Below the pieces are notes generated by a model. The model was not told where the DNA came from. It ran no database searches and saw nothing but the letters and a program-made list of their open reading frames with translations. Of a DNA stretch of 64,000 bases, positions 10,300 to 20,026 are shown in pieces. The number at the start of each line of letters is the position of its first letter. The stretch's first letter is position 1. The stretch comes from Cyclobacteriaceae bacterium (GTDB taxonomy: Bacteria; Bacteroidota; Bacteroidia; Cytophagales; Cyclobacteriaceae), in the NCBI GenBank assembly GCA_026003355.1, contig BPHC01000010.1:25084-89083 (forward strand). Direction: 5' to 3'. The position numbers and the translations under genes are program-made.

Positions 10300-12121
10300 T
10301 CAGGTTTTCTGCATCTCGGTTAGTTTGCGGTACAATCCATTGCGTTGAATCAGGTCGGGGTGGCGGCCGCGTTCGGCAATGGTACCATCCTGAATAACCA
10401 CTATTTCATCGGCATGCTGTATGGTACTTAAACGGTGGGCTATAACCACCGAAGTGCGGTTTTTCATGAGCCGCATCAGGGCATCCTGTACCTGGCGTTC
10501 AGACTCCGAATCAAGGGCCGATGTGGCTTCATCGAGGATAAGGATGGGCGGGTTTTTGAGCACCGCGCGGGCAATGGCCAGGCGCTGGCGTTGCCCGCCA
10601 GACAGTTTAAGGCCGCGGTCGCCTATAAGCGTTTGGTATCCTTTTTCGGTTTGCATAATAAAATCATGCGCATTGGCTATGCGGGCAGCCTGCTGCACTT
10701 CTTCCTCGCCAACATGGGGCAACCCAAATGCTATGTTGTTGTAGATGGTGTCGTTAAACAGTATAGGTTCCTGTGTAACAATGCCCATCAGGCTGCGCAG
10801 GTCATCGAGGTGGTATTGGGGCAGTGGTAGTCCGTCCAGCAGCACTTCACCTTCAACAGGATCGTAAAAACGCGGTATCAAATCGGCCAGTGTTGATTTG
10901 CCTCCCCCCGAAGGCCCAACCAGGGCTATTGTTTTGCCTTTTTCGATTTTCAGATTGATGTGCTTTAAAACCGGCCTGTGGTTATACGAAAAGCTAACAT
11001 TGCGAAATTCAATTGCCGTTGTAAATTCCTTTATTCGCCTGGCATCGGGTGGCGAGGTAATGGCGGGCCGGGTATCCATAAATTCAAAAATGCGCCTGGC
11101 GGCAACGGTTCCTTTCTGCAACGAGGTAATGCCGTTCGAAAAGTTTTTGGCCGGCTGAATCATGGAGGCATAGAATGCCAGGTAACCCATAAACACCTGC
11201 GGCTGCATTTCATTTCCGCCCAGCACCAGTTTGCCTCCATAGTACATAATGGCCGCTACAATAATAACGCCCAGAAATTCCGACAACGGTGATGACAGTT
11301 CGTTTTTTCTGGATAACGACAGGTTAACCTTCCGGTGAAACTTCAGCTCATCGTTCATTTTGCCGAGCAAAAAACTGCGTGCGTTAAAGGCTTTAATTAC
11401 ACGCATGCCGCTGAAGGTTTCATCCAGCAGGTTCACAATGCGCCCCATGGCTTCCTGACTTTGCTGTGCCCGTGCCCGCAGTCTTTTTATTATTTCTGCC
11501 ACCACAGCACCGGTTACCGGTAATAGAACAAGCGTAAACAGGGTAAGCTTGGCCGATATGGCAAAAAGTACGGCAAAATACACCACAATGGTGAGCGGTT
11601 CTTTTAACACGCTTTTCAGGCTGTTTACAACCGTGTTTTCCACTTCGGCCATATCGTTGGTAAAGCGCGAAAGCATGTCGCCCCGGCGCTGTTCATTAAA
11701 AAAGCCAAGGTGCAGCCGGGTTATGTTTTCATAAAGCCTGAGCCGCATATTCATCAGCAATATCCAGCCGCAGGCGCGAGGCCACCATGCGCTCCATGTA
11801 CCGGAAGAGATTAGCCAGAAATACGCATATAACGATGAGTATACAAACCCACAGCAAGGCAGCCACCGGACCCTGTTGGAAGATAATAAGCGCAAAACGG
11901 TATTTAAACCATGCCGTAAAGTAGGCAGTGGAAAAAGAAGGTTCAGGTGGTGCAGGCAAGGTGCCGGTCGCGGCCTGATTGAACAGCACTTCGAGCATGG
12001 GCATAATAAGCCCCAGGTAGGCAGCACTGAACACCACGCCCAGAAATGAAAATACAAAAAACTTAACCAGCTGGGGAACCAGGTGGGGCGAAAAGCGTAA
12101 AATGCGGAAATAAATGCTCAT
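10300..12121 (-). CDS. msbA: MsbA-like ABC exporter (permease-ATPase fusion), frameshifted
   Basis: This is a half-size ABC exporter, probably flipping lipid A or another lipid across the inner membrane. The N-terminal 120 residues, from the ATG at 12121 (MSIYFRILRFSPHLV), and the remainder (from NMRLRLYENITRLHLGFF) lie in different frames. Removing one base near 11755 joins RLRLDI to LMNMRLRLYENI and gives 606 residues, the family length. The ATPase domain has Walker A GPSGGGKST near residue 400, signature LSGGQRQR, Walker B ILILDEATSALD and the switch His in IAHRLST. It lies next to gmhA and a Wzi-like barrel, fitting an LPS or capsule role. The break is probably a consensus insertion error. 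Confidence 0.88.
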
Positions 12122-12128
12122 TTATAAA

Positions 12129-13817
12129 TTAAAATTCGTAAAGCCGTTGCGGTATATTCCACCGCAAAGCTACAGAAGTTATGCTGGAATTATGATTAAA
12201 GAAGGGTTGATCTGACCTGCTGCTGCGCACGGTAAACAGGGCATCAATAAACAGGTTATGAGCCAGCTGCCAAGAGGCCGAAAAACTGCCCAGCCTTATG
12301 GTGTTGCGGTAACCTTGCGCCAGTTTGTTGCCGTAGTCCTGCGAGCGGGTGCGGTTGTCCTTCAGTATGTCTCCACCGAAATTCGAAGAACTGTTATCCC
12401 GGCCCGTAACGGTGTGTACAAGTTTAGCCGAAATGAACAGCCTGCCCAGCGGCTGGTATTTTAACAGGCCTGCCACCTCGTAAAAGTTGGCGCCCAGCGG
12501 ATGCGCCAGCGACTGCCGGTAATGGGAATAACTACCATATAACGTATTATGCGAATAGGTATAGGGACGTACCACGTTTACCTCTGCCTGCAGATCAAGG
12601 TTATCAATCCCAAAAGCATCGATATACTTTGTTCCCGCCTGCACAGCAAACTTGTTGCCCCACCACCCGTTGCCGGCACGGAGATTTTCAACAATCAGCT
12701 CATCGAGAAGAAACTGACCGTATAGCTGAATTTTCCTGCATGCATTCCACTTGATATCCATTCCCACCAACACATTGTCGCTGCTGCCGTTTTGTTGTTC
12801 AATGGCCCGGTAAAAAATTACCGGATTAAAATAATCCAGCCGCAGGGGCGACCGGCCCGTGGAGTCGTTGGCGTTAAATACTACCGATTCGAACAAACCC
12901 ACCGTAAGGCGTTTACCTATGTTTATATGCAGGTGATGGTACGCTACGAATTTCTGCGGATAGCCTCCGGTTACCGCACGCAGGCCCCCGGAAGAACCGC
13001 TTACGGTGCCTGTCATTTGATAGCTAGCAAACTGGTAGTTAAGTTTCCACACCTGCACATCGCCCCTTAAAAAAAGAGCCGGAGGCGCGAAGTCGGACCA
13101 GATAAGCGAACGGTAGCCGTTGCCGGTAAAAAAGCGGTCGTGCCCAAAGGCAATCTGAATATGGCGGGTTGCTGCAAAGCTTATATGCCCGCGGGCATGC
13201 AAAAAATCATAGCCCTTGTTGTTTTTATATACTTTCCAGAATCCTTCATGCGGAATAACAGGATGAAAGGATGTGCTGTCATTTACGTAATCAACTACAT
13301 AGGCCGGCAGGCGCATCTGGTTTTCTGAAACAAATGCATAAAAACCCACCTTTTTATCAACCATGCCCCGCACTTCAACGCCCCGCGTGTTTACAAAAAG
13401 CATATCGGAGAGGCGAGAATCTTTTCCGGCACCCAGATGAATTACCGGGTTAACGTGCAGGTCGAAACCCTCTTCGTCTACATGGTAGAAATCGGCAGGA
13501 ACGCGGTAAAAATATTTTAAAAATGCCTGCTGCCGGGTGTGTGTTTCGCCTGTCCATTCCCGGTTATCGTTTCTGAAATACTGAAGGTTAAACCGGTCGG
13601 CTGCCGAAGTAAAACCTGCCCGGGCGGAATCAAGATAGGCAGCTATGGCCGACCGCCTGTAGGGTTTTACAGCCGTAAACAAAGGGGTAAGCACCCTGCC
13701 CGCCTTGATTTCGTAGCGTTCCAGCTGGTGGTAATAGGTCTCATTCAGGGGGGCAAAAGTACCCTGAGCCCGCGCCAGAGCGGGCAAAACCAAAAACAGC
13801 AACAGCCTCGCACGCAT
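12129..13817 (-). CDS. Wzi-like capsule-assembly outer membrane beta-barrel protein
   Basis: The product has 562 residues with a signal peptide ([17 protein letters not shown], cleaved near AQG). The rest is rich in alternating aromatic and polar stretches typical of a large outer membrane barrel, and it ends in an aromatic residue ([11 protein letters not shown]). Segments such as [16 protein letters not shown] and [21 protein letters not shown] resemble the capsule assembly Wzi family of Bacteroidota, as I recall it. It is likely to act at the cell surface in exopolysaccharide attachment or export. It lies seven bases upstream of the MsbA-like gene and in the same direction. Specific function is unproven. 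Confidence 0.75.
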   Translation of the reverse strand: MRARLLLFLVLPALARAQGTFAPLNETYYHQLERYEIKAGRVLTPLFTAVKPYRRSAIAAYLDSARAGFTSAADRFNLQYFRNDNREWTGETHTRQQAFLKYFYRVPADFYHVDEEGFDLHVNPVIHLGAGKDSRLSDMLFVNTRGVEVRGMVDKKVGFYAFVSENQMRLPAYVVDYVNDSTSFHPVIPHEGFWKVYKNNKGYDFLHARGHISFAATRHIQIAFGHDRFFTGNGYRSLIWSDFAPPALFLRGDVQVWKLNYQFASYQMTGTVSGSSGGLRAVTGGYPQKFVAYHHLHINIGKRLTVGLFESVVFNANDSTGRSPLRLDYFNPVIFYRAIEQQNGSSDNVLVGMDIKWNACRKIQLYGQFLLDELIVENLRAGNGWWGNKFAVQAGTKYIDAFGIDNLDLQAEVNVVRPYTYSHNTLYGSYSHYRQSLAHPLGANFYEVAGLLKYQPLGRLFISAKLVHTVTGRDNSSSNFGGDILKDNRTRSQDYGNKLAQGYRNTIRLGSFSASWQLAHNLFIDALFTVRSSRSDQPFFNHNSSITSVALRWNIPQRLYEF

Positions 13818-13874
13818 TGAAAAAGCCTTATTCGGGGCAAAATACAGATAATCTTAAAAAACCAGGGCACCAGC

Positions 13875-13904
13875 TTGAATTTACCCCGCTGCTCCTTATC
13901 TTTG
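13875..13904 (+). promoter_or_regulatory. Bacteroidota promoter of rpmE2
   Basis: TTG at 13875-13877, a 19-base spacer and TATCTTTG at 13897-13904 match the -33/-7 consensus. The predicted start leaves a 5' leader of about 25 bases before the L31 ATG at 13934. This supports the short L31 reading over the in-frame extension to 13817. Confidence 0.65.
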
Positions 13905-13933
13905 CAGTCCTTTTTAAAACCGGTACGCACAGC

Positions 13934-14185
13934 ATGAAAAAGGACATCCATCCCGATTACCACGAAGTGGTTTTTCACGATACGGCCAGCGATTACAAAT
14001 TCCTTACCCGCTCCACCCTTACTTCGAAGGAGAAAATAAAGTGGGAAGACGGCAAGGAATATCCCCTCATTAAGGTAGAAGTAAGCTCGGCTTCCCATCC
14101 GTTCTTTACCGGCAAGAAAATTTATGTTGACACGGCCGGCCGGGTGGAGAAATTCCAGAAGAAATACCAAAAGAAAAAAGCTTAA
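13934..14185 (+). CDS. rpmE2: 50S ribosomal protein L31 type B
   Basis: The product has 83 residues: [16 protein letters not shown] at the N-terminus and [15 protein letters not shown] at the C-terminus are the L31 signature. There are no zinc-binding cysteines, which defines the type B (zinc-independent) form, with the inserted segment typical of it. The in-frame extension to 13817 is rejected because a consensus promoter lies inside it. A strong terminator follows. Confidence 0.96.
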   Translation: MKKDIHPDYHEVVFHDTASDYKFLTRSTLTSKEKIKWEDGKEYPLIKVEVSSASHPFFTGKKIYVDTAGRVEKFQKKYQKKKA

Positions 14186-14200
14186 TTACTTCTTCTTCTT

Positions 14201-14227
14201 AAAACCACGCCCCGGGCGTGGTTTTTC
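14201..14227 (+). terminator. Intrinsic terminator after rpmE2
   Basis: The GC-rich arms CCACGCCC (14205-14212) and GGGCGTGG (14214-14221) are flanked by AAAA and TTTTT. This gives a strong hairpin with a U tract just after the L31 stop. Confidence 0.85.
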
Positions 14228-14251
14228 TTTTTACTGCCTCCCCTGCCTGAT

Positions 14252-14259
14252 TATCTTTA
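14252..14259 (+). promoter_or_regulatory. Near-consensus -7 element directly before the GlmU-like gene
   Basis: TATCTTTA differs from TAnnTTTG only at the last base and lies four bases before the ATG at 14264, an arrangement like that of guaA. It follows a terminator, so some promoter is needed here. A leaderless start is possible. Confidence 0.4.
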
Positions 14260-14263
14260 CCGC

Positions 14264-15442
14264 ATGAACGTTATCCTGTTCGATGACCCGGCCGTGCGGC
14301 TTAACCTGTTGCCCTTTACCTATACCCGGCCCATAGGGGCGCTGCGCATTGGCGTTCTTACCATTGCAGAAAAATGGCAACTCCACCTGGGCGGCAGCGT
14401 TAGCTGGCTAACCGAAGGCTACCTTCAGGATAAATTTCCGTGCAACCGCACCCACGATAATCTTTTTATTGACGGCTCGGTTTGCCCCGATGAAGAGCTG
14501 GTGAGCTGCGCTGGCAATTTAAAACCGGGCGAAGGCTTAACCTGGCAGGGACGGGTGCTGGTTTTCCGGGCGGCTTCGGAAAAAGAAAACCCCATAAGTT
14601 ACCGCGAATATCCTCGTACAGTAACGGTAATTGATCAGCCGTGGAAAATCTTTCAACATAATGGTGCCGAAATAAGAAAAGATTTTAACCGGCTTACGGC
14701 AAACCGTACTTCCGCACCGGTTACCGACCCCCATACGCGGGTGTACGGTGCAAACCAAATTTTTCTGGAAGAAGGTGTACAACTCAGGGCCGCGGTGCTG
14801 AATGCCGAAGAGGGCCCCATTTACCTGGGCAAAAACACCGTGGTGCAGGAAGGCGCACTGATTAAAGGCCCCTTTGCTCTATGCGAAGGATCGCATGTTA
14901 ACATGGGCGCCAAAATGCGGGGCGATGTCGCCATTGGCCCGTATTGCAAAGTGGGTGGCGAGGTAAGCACCTCGGTTATTTTGGGATTCAGCAATAAGGC
15001 ACACGATGGATTTCTGGGCCATTCGGTAATTGGCGAATGGTGCAACCTGGGTGCTGACACCAACACCTCGAATCTGAAAAACAATTACGAGCCCGTAAAG
15101 CTTTGGAACTACGCCAAAGGCGGCTTTGTAAGCACGGGCCTTCAGTTTTGCGGCCTGATGATGGGCGACCACAGCAAATGCGGTATTAACACCATGTTCA
15201 ACACCGGCACCGTGGCGGGCGTTTCGGCCAACATTTTTGGCGATGGTTTTCCGCGCAATTTTATTCCTTCGTTCAGCTGGGGTGGTGCCGGTGGCTTTAC
15301 CACCTACCAGCTTAACAAAGCCCTGGAAACCATGGCCCGGGTAATGGAAAGAAGAAACCGGAAACCAGATGACAACGACATCCGCATACTGACGCACATT
15401 TTCAACGAAACTGCGCCTTACCGAATCTGGGAAAGAAAATGA
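14264..15442 (+). CDS. GlmU-like putative sugar nucleotidyltransferase with left-handed beta-helix
   Basis: The product has 392 residues. The N-terminal part (MNVILFDDPAVRLNLLPFTYTRPIG) resembles a nucleotidyltransferase fold, and residues of about 170-330 form hexapeptide-repeat (left-handed beta-helix) turns (EGPIYLGKNTVVQEGALIKG, VIGEWCNLGADTNTSNLKNNY). The family is annotated as GlmU-like in Bacteroidota and is commonly adjacent to rpmE2. The N-terminus lacks a clear G-x-G-T-R-M pyrophosphorylase loop, so UDP-GlcNAc pyrophosphorylase activity should not be assumed; an acyl- or nucleotidyltransferase role on an unknown sugar is more cautious. Its stop overlaps the holB start by four bases (ATGA). 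Confidence 0.85.
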   Translation: MNVILFDDPAVRLNLLPFTYTRPIGALRIGVLTIAEKWQLHLGGSVSWLTEGYLQDKFPCNRTHDNLFIDGSVCPDEELVSCAGNLKPGEGLTWQGRVLVFRAASEKENPISYREYPRTVTVIDQPWKIFQHNGAEIRKDFNRLTANRTSAPVTDPHTRVYGANQIFLEEGVQLRAAVLNAEEGPIYLGKNTVVQEGALIKGPFALCEGSHVNMGAKMRGDVAIGPYCKVGGEVSTSVILGFSNKAHDGFLGHSVIGEWCNLGADTNTSNLKNNYEPVKLWNYAKGGFVSTGLQFCGLMMGDHSKCGINTMFNTGTVAGVSANIFGDGFPRNFIPSFSWGGAGGFTTYQLNKALETMARVMERRNRKPDDNDIRILTHIFNETAPYRIWERK

Positions 15443-16563
15443 AGTTTTCAGATATACCCGGTTTGCAAAAAACAAAGGCTTTGCTCAGCAACGCCATAAA
15501 CAACAAGCACATACCCCACGCCCAGCTTTTTGCCGGCGCACCCGGGTGCCTGGCATTACCCATGGCATTGGCCTGGAGCACCTACCTGCACTGCACCCGG
15601 CGCACAGACGATGCCTGCGGCACCTGCCCGGCCTGTGTTAAAAGCTTAAAGTACATTCACCCCGACACCCATTTTGCCTTTCCGGCACCTTCGCCAAAAT
15701 CGGGTGAGGAAGAGAAATTGCGTGCCGAAAACCTTAAAGCCTGGCGAAATTTTTTACTGGAGCAGCCTTTCGATATGCCCGATGACTGGACAACTTTTTT
15801 GGGCAGCGAAGACAAACAGCTGAATATATCGCGGGAAGACAGCCGCCAGATAATACGGGCCCTTGCCCTGAAACCTTTTGAAAGTGCATACAAAGTAATG
15901 ATTATCTGGTGCCCCGAACGCATGCACCCATCGGCAGCCAACGCCCTGCTAAAAATTCTTGAAGAGCCTCCTGCCCACACCTATTTCATCCTTGTCTCGT
16001 ACGCGGCCGATGCCCTGCTGCCCACCATTCTGTCGCGCACGCAACATGTTCACATACCCTTGCTCAGCGCTGACGAGCTAAAAGCCTTCCTGCTGCAGAA
16101 ACATCCCGAAACCAACCCGGATGAAGTGGTGCGTCTGGCCGATGGAAACCTTAACCTGGCGCTGCGTCTTCTGGAACAGGATGCCGAAAACCCCCACCAA
16201 ATGCTTGCCACGTGGCTGCGAAGCTGCTACAAAAAGGATTTTTCCAGACTGGTACAAATGGCTGATGACTTCCATAATCAGGACCGGCTCAGCCAGCATC
16301 TGTTTATCCGCTATGCGCTTACCATCATGCGCGAATCGCTGATAGCCGTTAGCGGTGCCGGTACGTTGCACCGTATTGGCAGCAGAGAACTTGAATTTGT
16401 AAACAACTTTTCGGGCATACTGCCGGTGCCTGCCTTTGAAAAAGCCGTACACCTGCTTAACCAGGCCGATTATTACCTGGAAAGAAACGGCAGTGCCAAA
16501 ATGATTTTTATGAGCCTTTCGGTGCAACTGGCTGATATTATGCAAAACCCCGGGCATGCCTGA
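15439..16563 (+). CDS. holB: DNA polymerase III delta' subunit
   Basis: This clamp-loader subunit of the replicative polymerase has 374 residues. The N-terminal AAA+ fold begins IPGLQKTKALLSNAI and carries the zinc module cysteines in LHCTRRTDDACGTCPAC. The Walker A position reads AGAPGCLALP and has lost the lysine, as expected for a delta' subunit that does not hydrolyse ATP. The sensor segment ANALLKILEEPPAHTYFIL and SRTQHVHIPLL are typical of the family. It is translationally coupled to the GlmU-like gene by a four-base overlap. Confidence 0.93.
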   Translation: MKFSDIPGLQKTKALLSNAINNKHIPHAQLFAGAPGCLALPMALAWSTYLHCTRRTDDACGTCPACVKSLKYIHPDTHFAFPAPSPKSGEEEKLRAENLKAWRNFLLEQPFDMPDDWTTFLGSEDKQLNISREDSRQIIRALALKPFESAYKVMIIWCPERMHPSAANALLKILEEPPAHTYFILVSYAADALLPTILSRTQHVHIPLLSADELKAFLLQKHPETNPDEVVRLADGNLNLALRLLEQDAENPHQMLATWLRSCYKKDFSRLVQMADDFHNQDRLSQHLFIRYALTIMRESLIAVSGAGTLHRIGSRELEFVNNFSGILPVPAFEKAVHLLNQADYYLERNGSAKMIFMSLSVQLADIMQNPGHA

Positions 16564-16574
16564 ACTATTTCGAT

Positions 16575-16582
16575 TATTTTTG
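16575..16582 (+). promoter_or_regulatory. -7 promoter element of the PPIase gene
   Basis: TATTTTTG, an exact TAnnTTTG match, lies 20 bases before the ATG at 16603. Confidence 0.5.
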
Positions 16583-16602
16583 CCCGCTAAAAATCAGCCC
16601 TT

Positions 16603-17485
16603 ATGAAAACCTGCTTCACCGCCACCCTGCTGGCTTCCCTTTGTCTGTACACCGGTTGTGCACAAAAAAGCGGAAAAGATTATGTAGTAACCATTCACAC
16701 ACCACACGGCAATATGGTGGCCATTTTGTTTGATGATACGCCCAAGCACAAAGAAAACTTTATAAAACTGGCTCGGGAAAAGTTCTACGACAGCCTGCTT
16801 TTTCACCGTGTAATTGAAGGCTTTATGATTCAGGGCGGAGATCCCAACTCCAGAAACGCCAAAGCCGGTGAAAGCCTGGGCAACGGAGGCCCCGGATATA
16901 CCATCGATGCCGAATTTACGCCTGCCCATTTTCATGAACGAGGAGCACTGGCTGCGGCCCGCCTGGGCGACCAGGTAAACCCTGCAAAAGCCAGCAGCGG
17001 TAGCCAGTTTTACATTGTGCAGGGGCGGAAATATTCAGAAACAGAACTGAATGAACTGATACAGGGTATTAACTATCAGCGCAAGAATAACGCACTGAAT
17101 GAAATACTGTTCCGTCCTGAATTTACCGAATTGCGCGAAACCATTATCCGCAAACAACAGGAAGGCGACACCGGCTGGCTCAATTCGTTCTTTGAACAAT
17201 CCGATACCCTGATTGCCCGGGTAAAAAAGGACTTCAAAAAGTTTACGCTTACCGATGCCCAAAAAAACAGCTTATACCACTGTTGGAGGGGCACCCCATC
17301 TGGACGGAGATTATACCGTGTTTGGCAAAGTTATCAGCGGCCTGGAAGTGATTGATAAGATTGCCGGCGTTCTGACCGGCCCCGGCAACCGTCCGGTAGT
17401 AGACGTTACCATGACCATTACGGTTGAAGAAATGCCCAAAAGCAAAATTGAGAAATTGTACGGCTATACCTATCCGGAAAGATAA
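16603..17485 (+). CDS. Cyclophilin-type peptidyl-prolyl cis-trans isomerase, probable lipoprotein, frameshifted
   Basis: This secreted cyclophilin would assist protein folding in the periplasm. The N-terminus MKTCFTATLLASLCLYTGC resembles a lipoprotein signal with Cys19 as acceptor. Cyclophilin motifs include FHRVIEGFMIQGGDPN and ASSGSQFYIVQG; the final strand block (YTTVGGAPHLDGDYTVFGKVISG) lies in another frame. Removing one A from the A7 run at 17261-17267 joins TLTDAQK to TAYTTVGG and gives 293 residues. An insert of about 85 residues between the cyclophilin halves (roughly residues 145-225) is typical of Bacteroidota secreted PPIases, from memory. The homopolymer context suggests a consensus error. 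Confidence 0.9.
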
Positions 17486-17494
17486 TTTATTGCA

Positions 17495-18394
17495 ATGAAA
17501 ACCGTGTTGGTTACCGGTGCCAACGGATTACTCGGGCAAAAGCTAATACGCCTGCTGGCAGCCGACCCGGCATTACGCACCGTTGCCACTGCCCGCCAGC
17601 CCCTGTACCAGGCAGATACCGGTGCAACATTTTACCCGTTGGATATTACGAACGCCAATGAAATACACCAGGTGTTCTCTGAAACCCAACCCGATGTGGT
17701 AATAAACACAGCAGCCGCTACACAGGTTGACTGGTGCGAACAACACCCTGATGCATGCTACGAAATAAATACCAATGCTGTTGCATTATTGCTTCAGGCC
17801 TGCCGGCAAACCGGCACGGCATTTGTCCAGCTTTCAACCGATTTTATCTTCAACGGAAACCACGGCCCGCTGGATGAAACAGCCCAACCCGACCCGGTAA
17901 ATATTTACGGCCAAAGTAAACTGCAGGCCGAGCAGGCCGTAATGAAATCGGGTTTAAACTGGTGCATTATCAGAACGGTACTGGTGTACGGTGTGGCCCG
18001 GCCCCTGGGCAGGTCAAACATTGTGTTATGGGTAAAGCAAAGTCTTGAACAGAAAAAACCCATACAGGTTGTAACCGACCAAAAACGAACGCCTACCTTG
18101 GCCGAAGACCTTGCCCGGGGCTGTTACCTGGCCATAAAGCATCAGGCCACTGGCATATACCACATATCGGGTGAGGAACTGATGTCGCCATACGATATTG
18201 CCCTGCAAACGGCCCGCTTTTTTTCACTGGATGAAACTTTAATCAGCCCGGCCGACAGCACCACCTTCCGGCAACCTGCCAGAAGGCCGCTGATTACTGG
18301 TTTTATTATTAACAAGGCAAAAACCAACCTGGGCTACACGCCCCACACTTTTACACAGGGTTTGGCACTTATAAAGCAGCAGCTTAATCTTTAA
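17495..18394 (+). CDS. SDR-family NAD(P)-dependent reductase, RmlD (dTDP-4-dehydrorhamnose reductase)-like
   Basis: The product has 299 residues with an N-terminal Rossmann motif TGANGLLGQ (residues 6-14) and the extended-SDR catalytic pair YGQSK (Tyr and Lys), preceded by QLSTDFIFNG. The RmlD substrate-binding family reduces dTDP-4-keto-rhamnose to dTDP-rhamnose. No other rhamnose genes (rmlA, B or C) are in the window, so the exact nucleotide-sugar substrate is uncertain. It follows the PPIase gene by nine bases, on the same strand. Confidence 0.85.
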   Translation: MKTVLVTGANGLLGQKLIRLLAADPALRTVATARQPLYQADTGATFYPLDITNANEIHQVFSETQPDVVINTAAATQVDWCEQHPDACYEINTNAVALLLQACRQTGTAFVQLSTDFIFNGNHGPLDETAQPDPVNIYGQSKLQAEQAVMKSGLNWCIIRTVLVYGVARPLGRSNIVLWVKQSLEQKKPIQVVTDQKRTPTLAEDLARGCYLAIKHQATGIYHISGEELMSPYDIALQTARFFSLDETLISPADSTTFRQPARRPLITGFIINKAKTNLGYTPHTFTQGLALIKQQLNL

Positions 18395-18462
18395 AATCAA
18401 CATTTGCCATGTGGCAGGAATTCTTCATCTTCACGCCCGCATAGCACTAAAATCCATACATC

Positions 18463-19834
18463 ATGTCAACAAGAGGACAATGGGGATCCCGTTTAGGATT
18501 TATTATGGCAGCGGCCGGCTCGGCTGTTGGGCTGGGCAACATCTGGCGATTTCCGTATGTAACCGGCCAGAACGGCGGAGGCGCTTTTCTGTTTGTGTAC
18601 ATGCTTTGCGTACTGCTTATTGGGCTGCCCCTTATCTACAACGAAATTGCCCTGGGCAGGCTTACCGGTAAAAATGCAGTCGGGGCCTTTCGCGATTCGG
18701 GCGGAAACCGTTTCTGGGTCATTACCGGTGCAGTGCTGGCCTTATGCGTGAGCTTTTTTGTGCTGAGTTATTACAGCGTTATTGCCGGCTGGACCATCGG
18801 CTACATTATCAGCGAATTCACCGACTTCATCAAGGATTTTGACACTTTCATAAGCACCGCCTGGTATGTTGTTCCGCTCTTTGCACTTTTTATGCTGGTT
18901 ACCGTAATAATTGTGCTCGGAGGGATATCCGGAGGCATTGAGCGTGCCTCCAAACTGCTCATGCCCCTGTTGTTTATCCTGGTGTTTGCGGTAATGCTGC
19001 GCAGCCTTACGCTTCCGGGTGCCATGGAAGGCGTTAAATACTATCTTACCCCCGATTTCAGCAAAATAACCAGCAAGGTTATTCTCGCTGCGCTGGGCCA
19101 GGCATTTTTCTCCTTATCGGTAGGCTGGGGCATTTTAATAACCTATGGAAGCTACCTGCCAAAAAACGAAAACATTGTTACCAGCGGGCTGTGGGTAGCC
19201 GTAATGGACACCCTGGTGGCCGTGCTGGCAGGTTTTATGATTTTCCCGGCCGTTTTTGCATTTGGAAAAGATCCGGCTCAGGGAACGGCCCTGGTTTTTC
19301 AGGTCCTGCCCGATGTATTCAATTCCATACCTTCGGGAGGCAATATTGTTGGCGCCCTGTTCTTTCTGCTTTTATGTGTTGCCGCCCTTACCTCATCCAT
19401 TTCCATGATTGAAGTACCTGCCAGCTATCTGATTGACGAAAAGAAATGGAGAAGAAAAAATGCGGCCTGGGTAATAGGTATACTGGCCTTTATCGTTGGC
19501 ATACCCTCGGCCCTCTCGGGCGGAGCTTCTGCTTTCTTCACCAACATGCAGATACCCTTTTTTGGCGGCACGGTTAAAGCGGGATTTTTTAGACATTATG
19601 GACGCCATTTTTGGCGAACTGCTCATTGTAATAGTAGCCTTTACCACCAGCCTGTACACCGGCTGGGTTATGGATACCCGCAAACTGGCCGATGAGATAA
19701 GCCAAAGTGCACCCTTTTTCAACAAAACCCTTATTGGAAACATAACCCCCGCCCGGCTGTGGATATTCTTTATTCGCTATGTTTGTCCGGTGGTTATAGG
19801 ACTGGTACTGCTAAGCACCATAGGCGTACTGTAA
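18463..19834 (+). CDS. Sodium-dependent neurotransmitter:sodium symporter (SNF/LeuT family), frameshifted
   Basis: This inner-membrane Na+-coupled transporter, probably of amino acids, resembles LeuT/MhsT. TM1 carries the family signature GSAVGLGNIWRFPYVTGQNGGGAF with the unwound Na+/substrate site. About eleven or twelve hydrophobic helices follow. The last part (FLDIMDAIFGELLIVIVAF to the end) is in another frame. Removing one A from AAA at 19576-19578 turns GGTVKAGFF into GGTVKRDFLDIM and yields 456 residues, close to family length. The amino acid transported cannot be told from sequence. Confidence 0.88.
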
Positions 19835-20026
19835 ATGAATGGCCGAAAACCGGTTGGCTAAGCCGGCGTAGATTTATTTGTAGCTTTATCCGGGCAGCGC
19901 TTCAGGATAAATATGCGTGCAATTCCTGAGGCACTGCAATAGTTGTTAGCAACATTAGCTCTCTGCCCGGCTTTCAACAGGCCGGCGCAACATTTAATTC
20001 ATAGTGTTCAGTTTATCCAGGAAGGG

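Noticed and set aside
11750..11760. Programmed frameshifting as the cause of the msbA, PPIase, pyrF, pyrD and other breaks
   Set aside because: The sites share no slippery motif or downstream structure, occur in unrelated housekeeping genes, and all are one-base insertions, many in homopolymers. Consensus error explains them better.
15540..15570. Broken Walker A motif in holB read as gene damage
   Set aside because: Delta' subunits of the clamp loader commonly lack ATPase activity, and the gene is otherwise full length and in frame.
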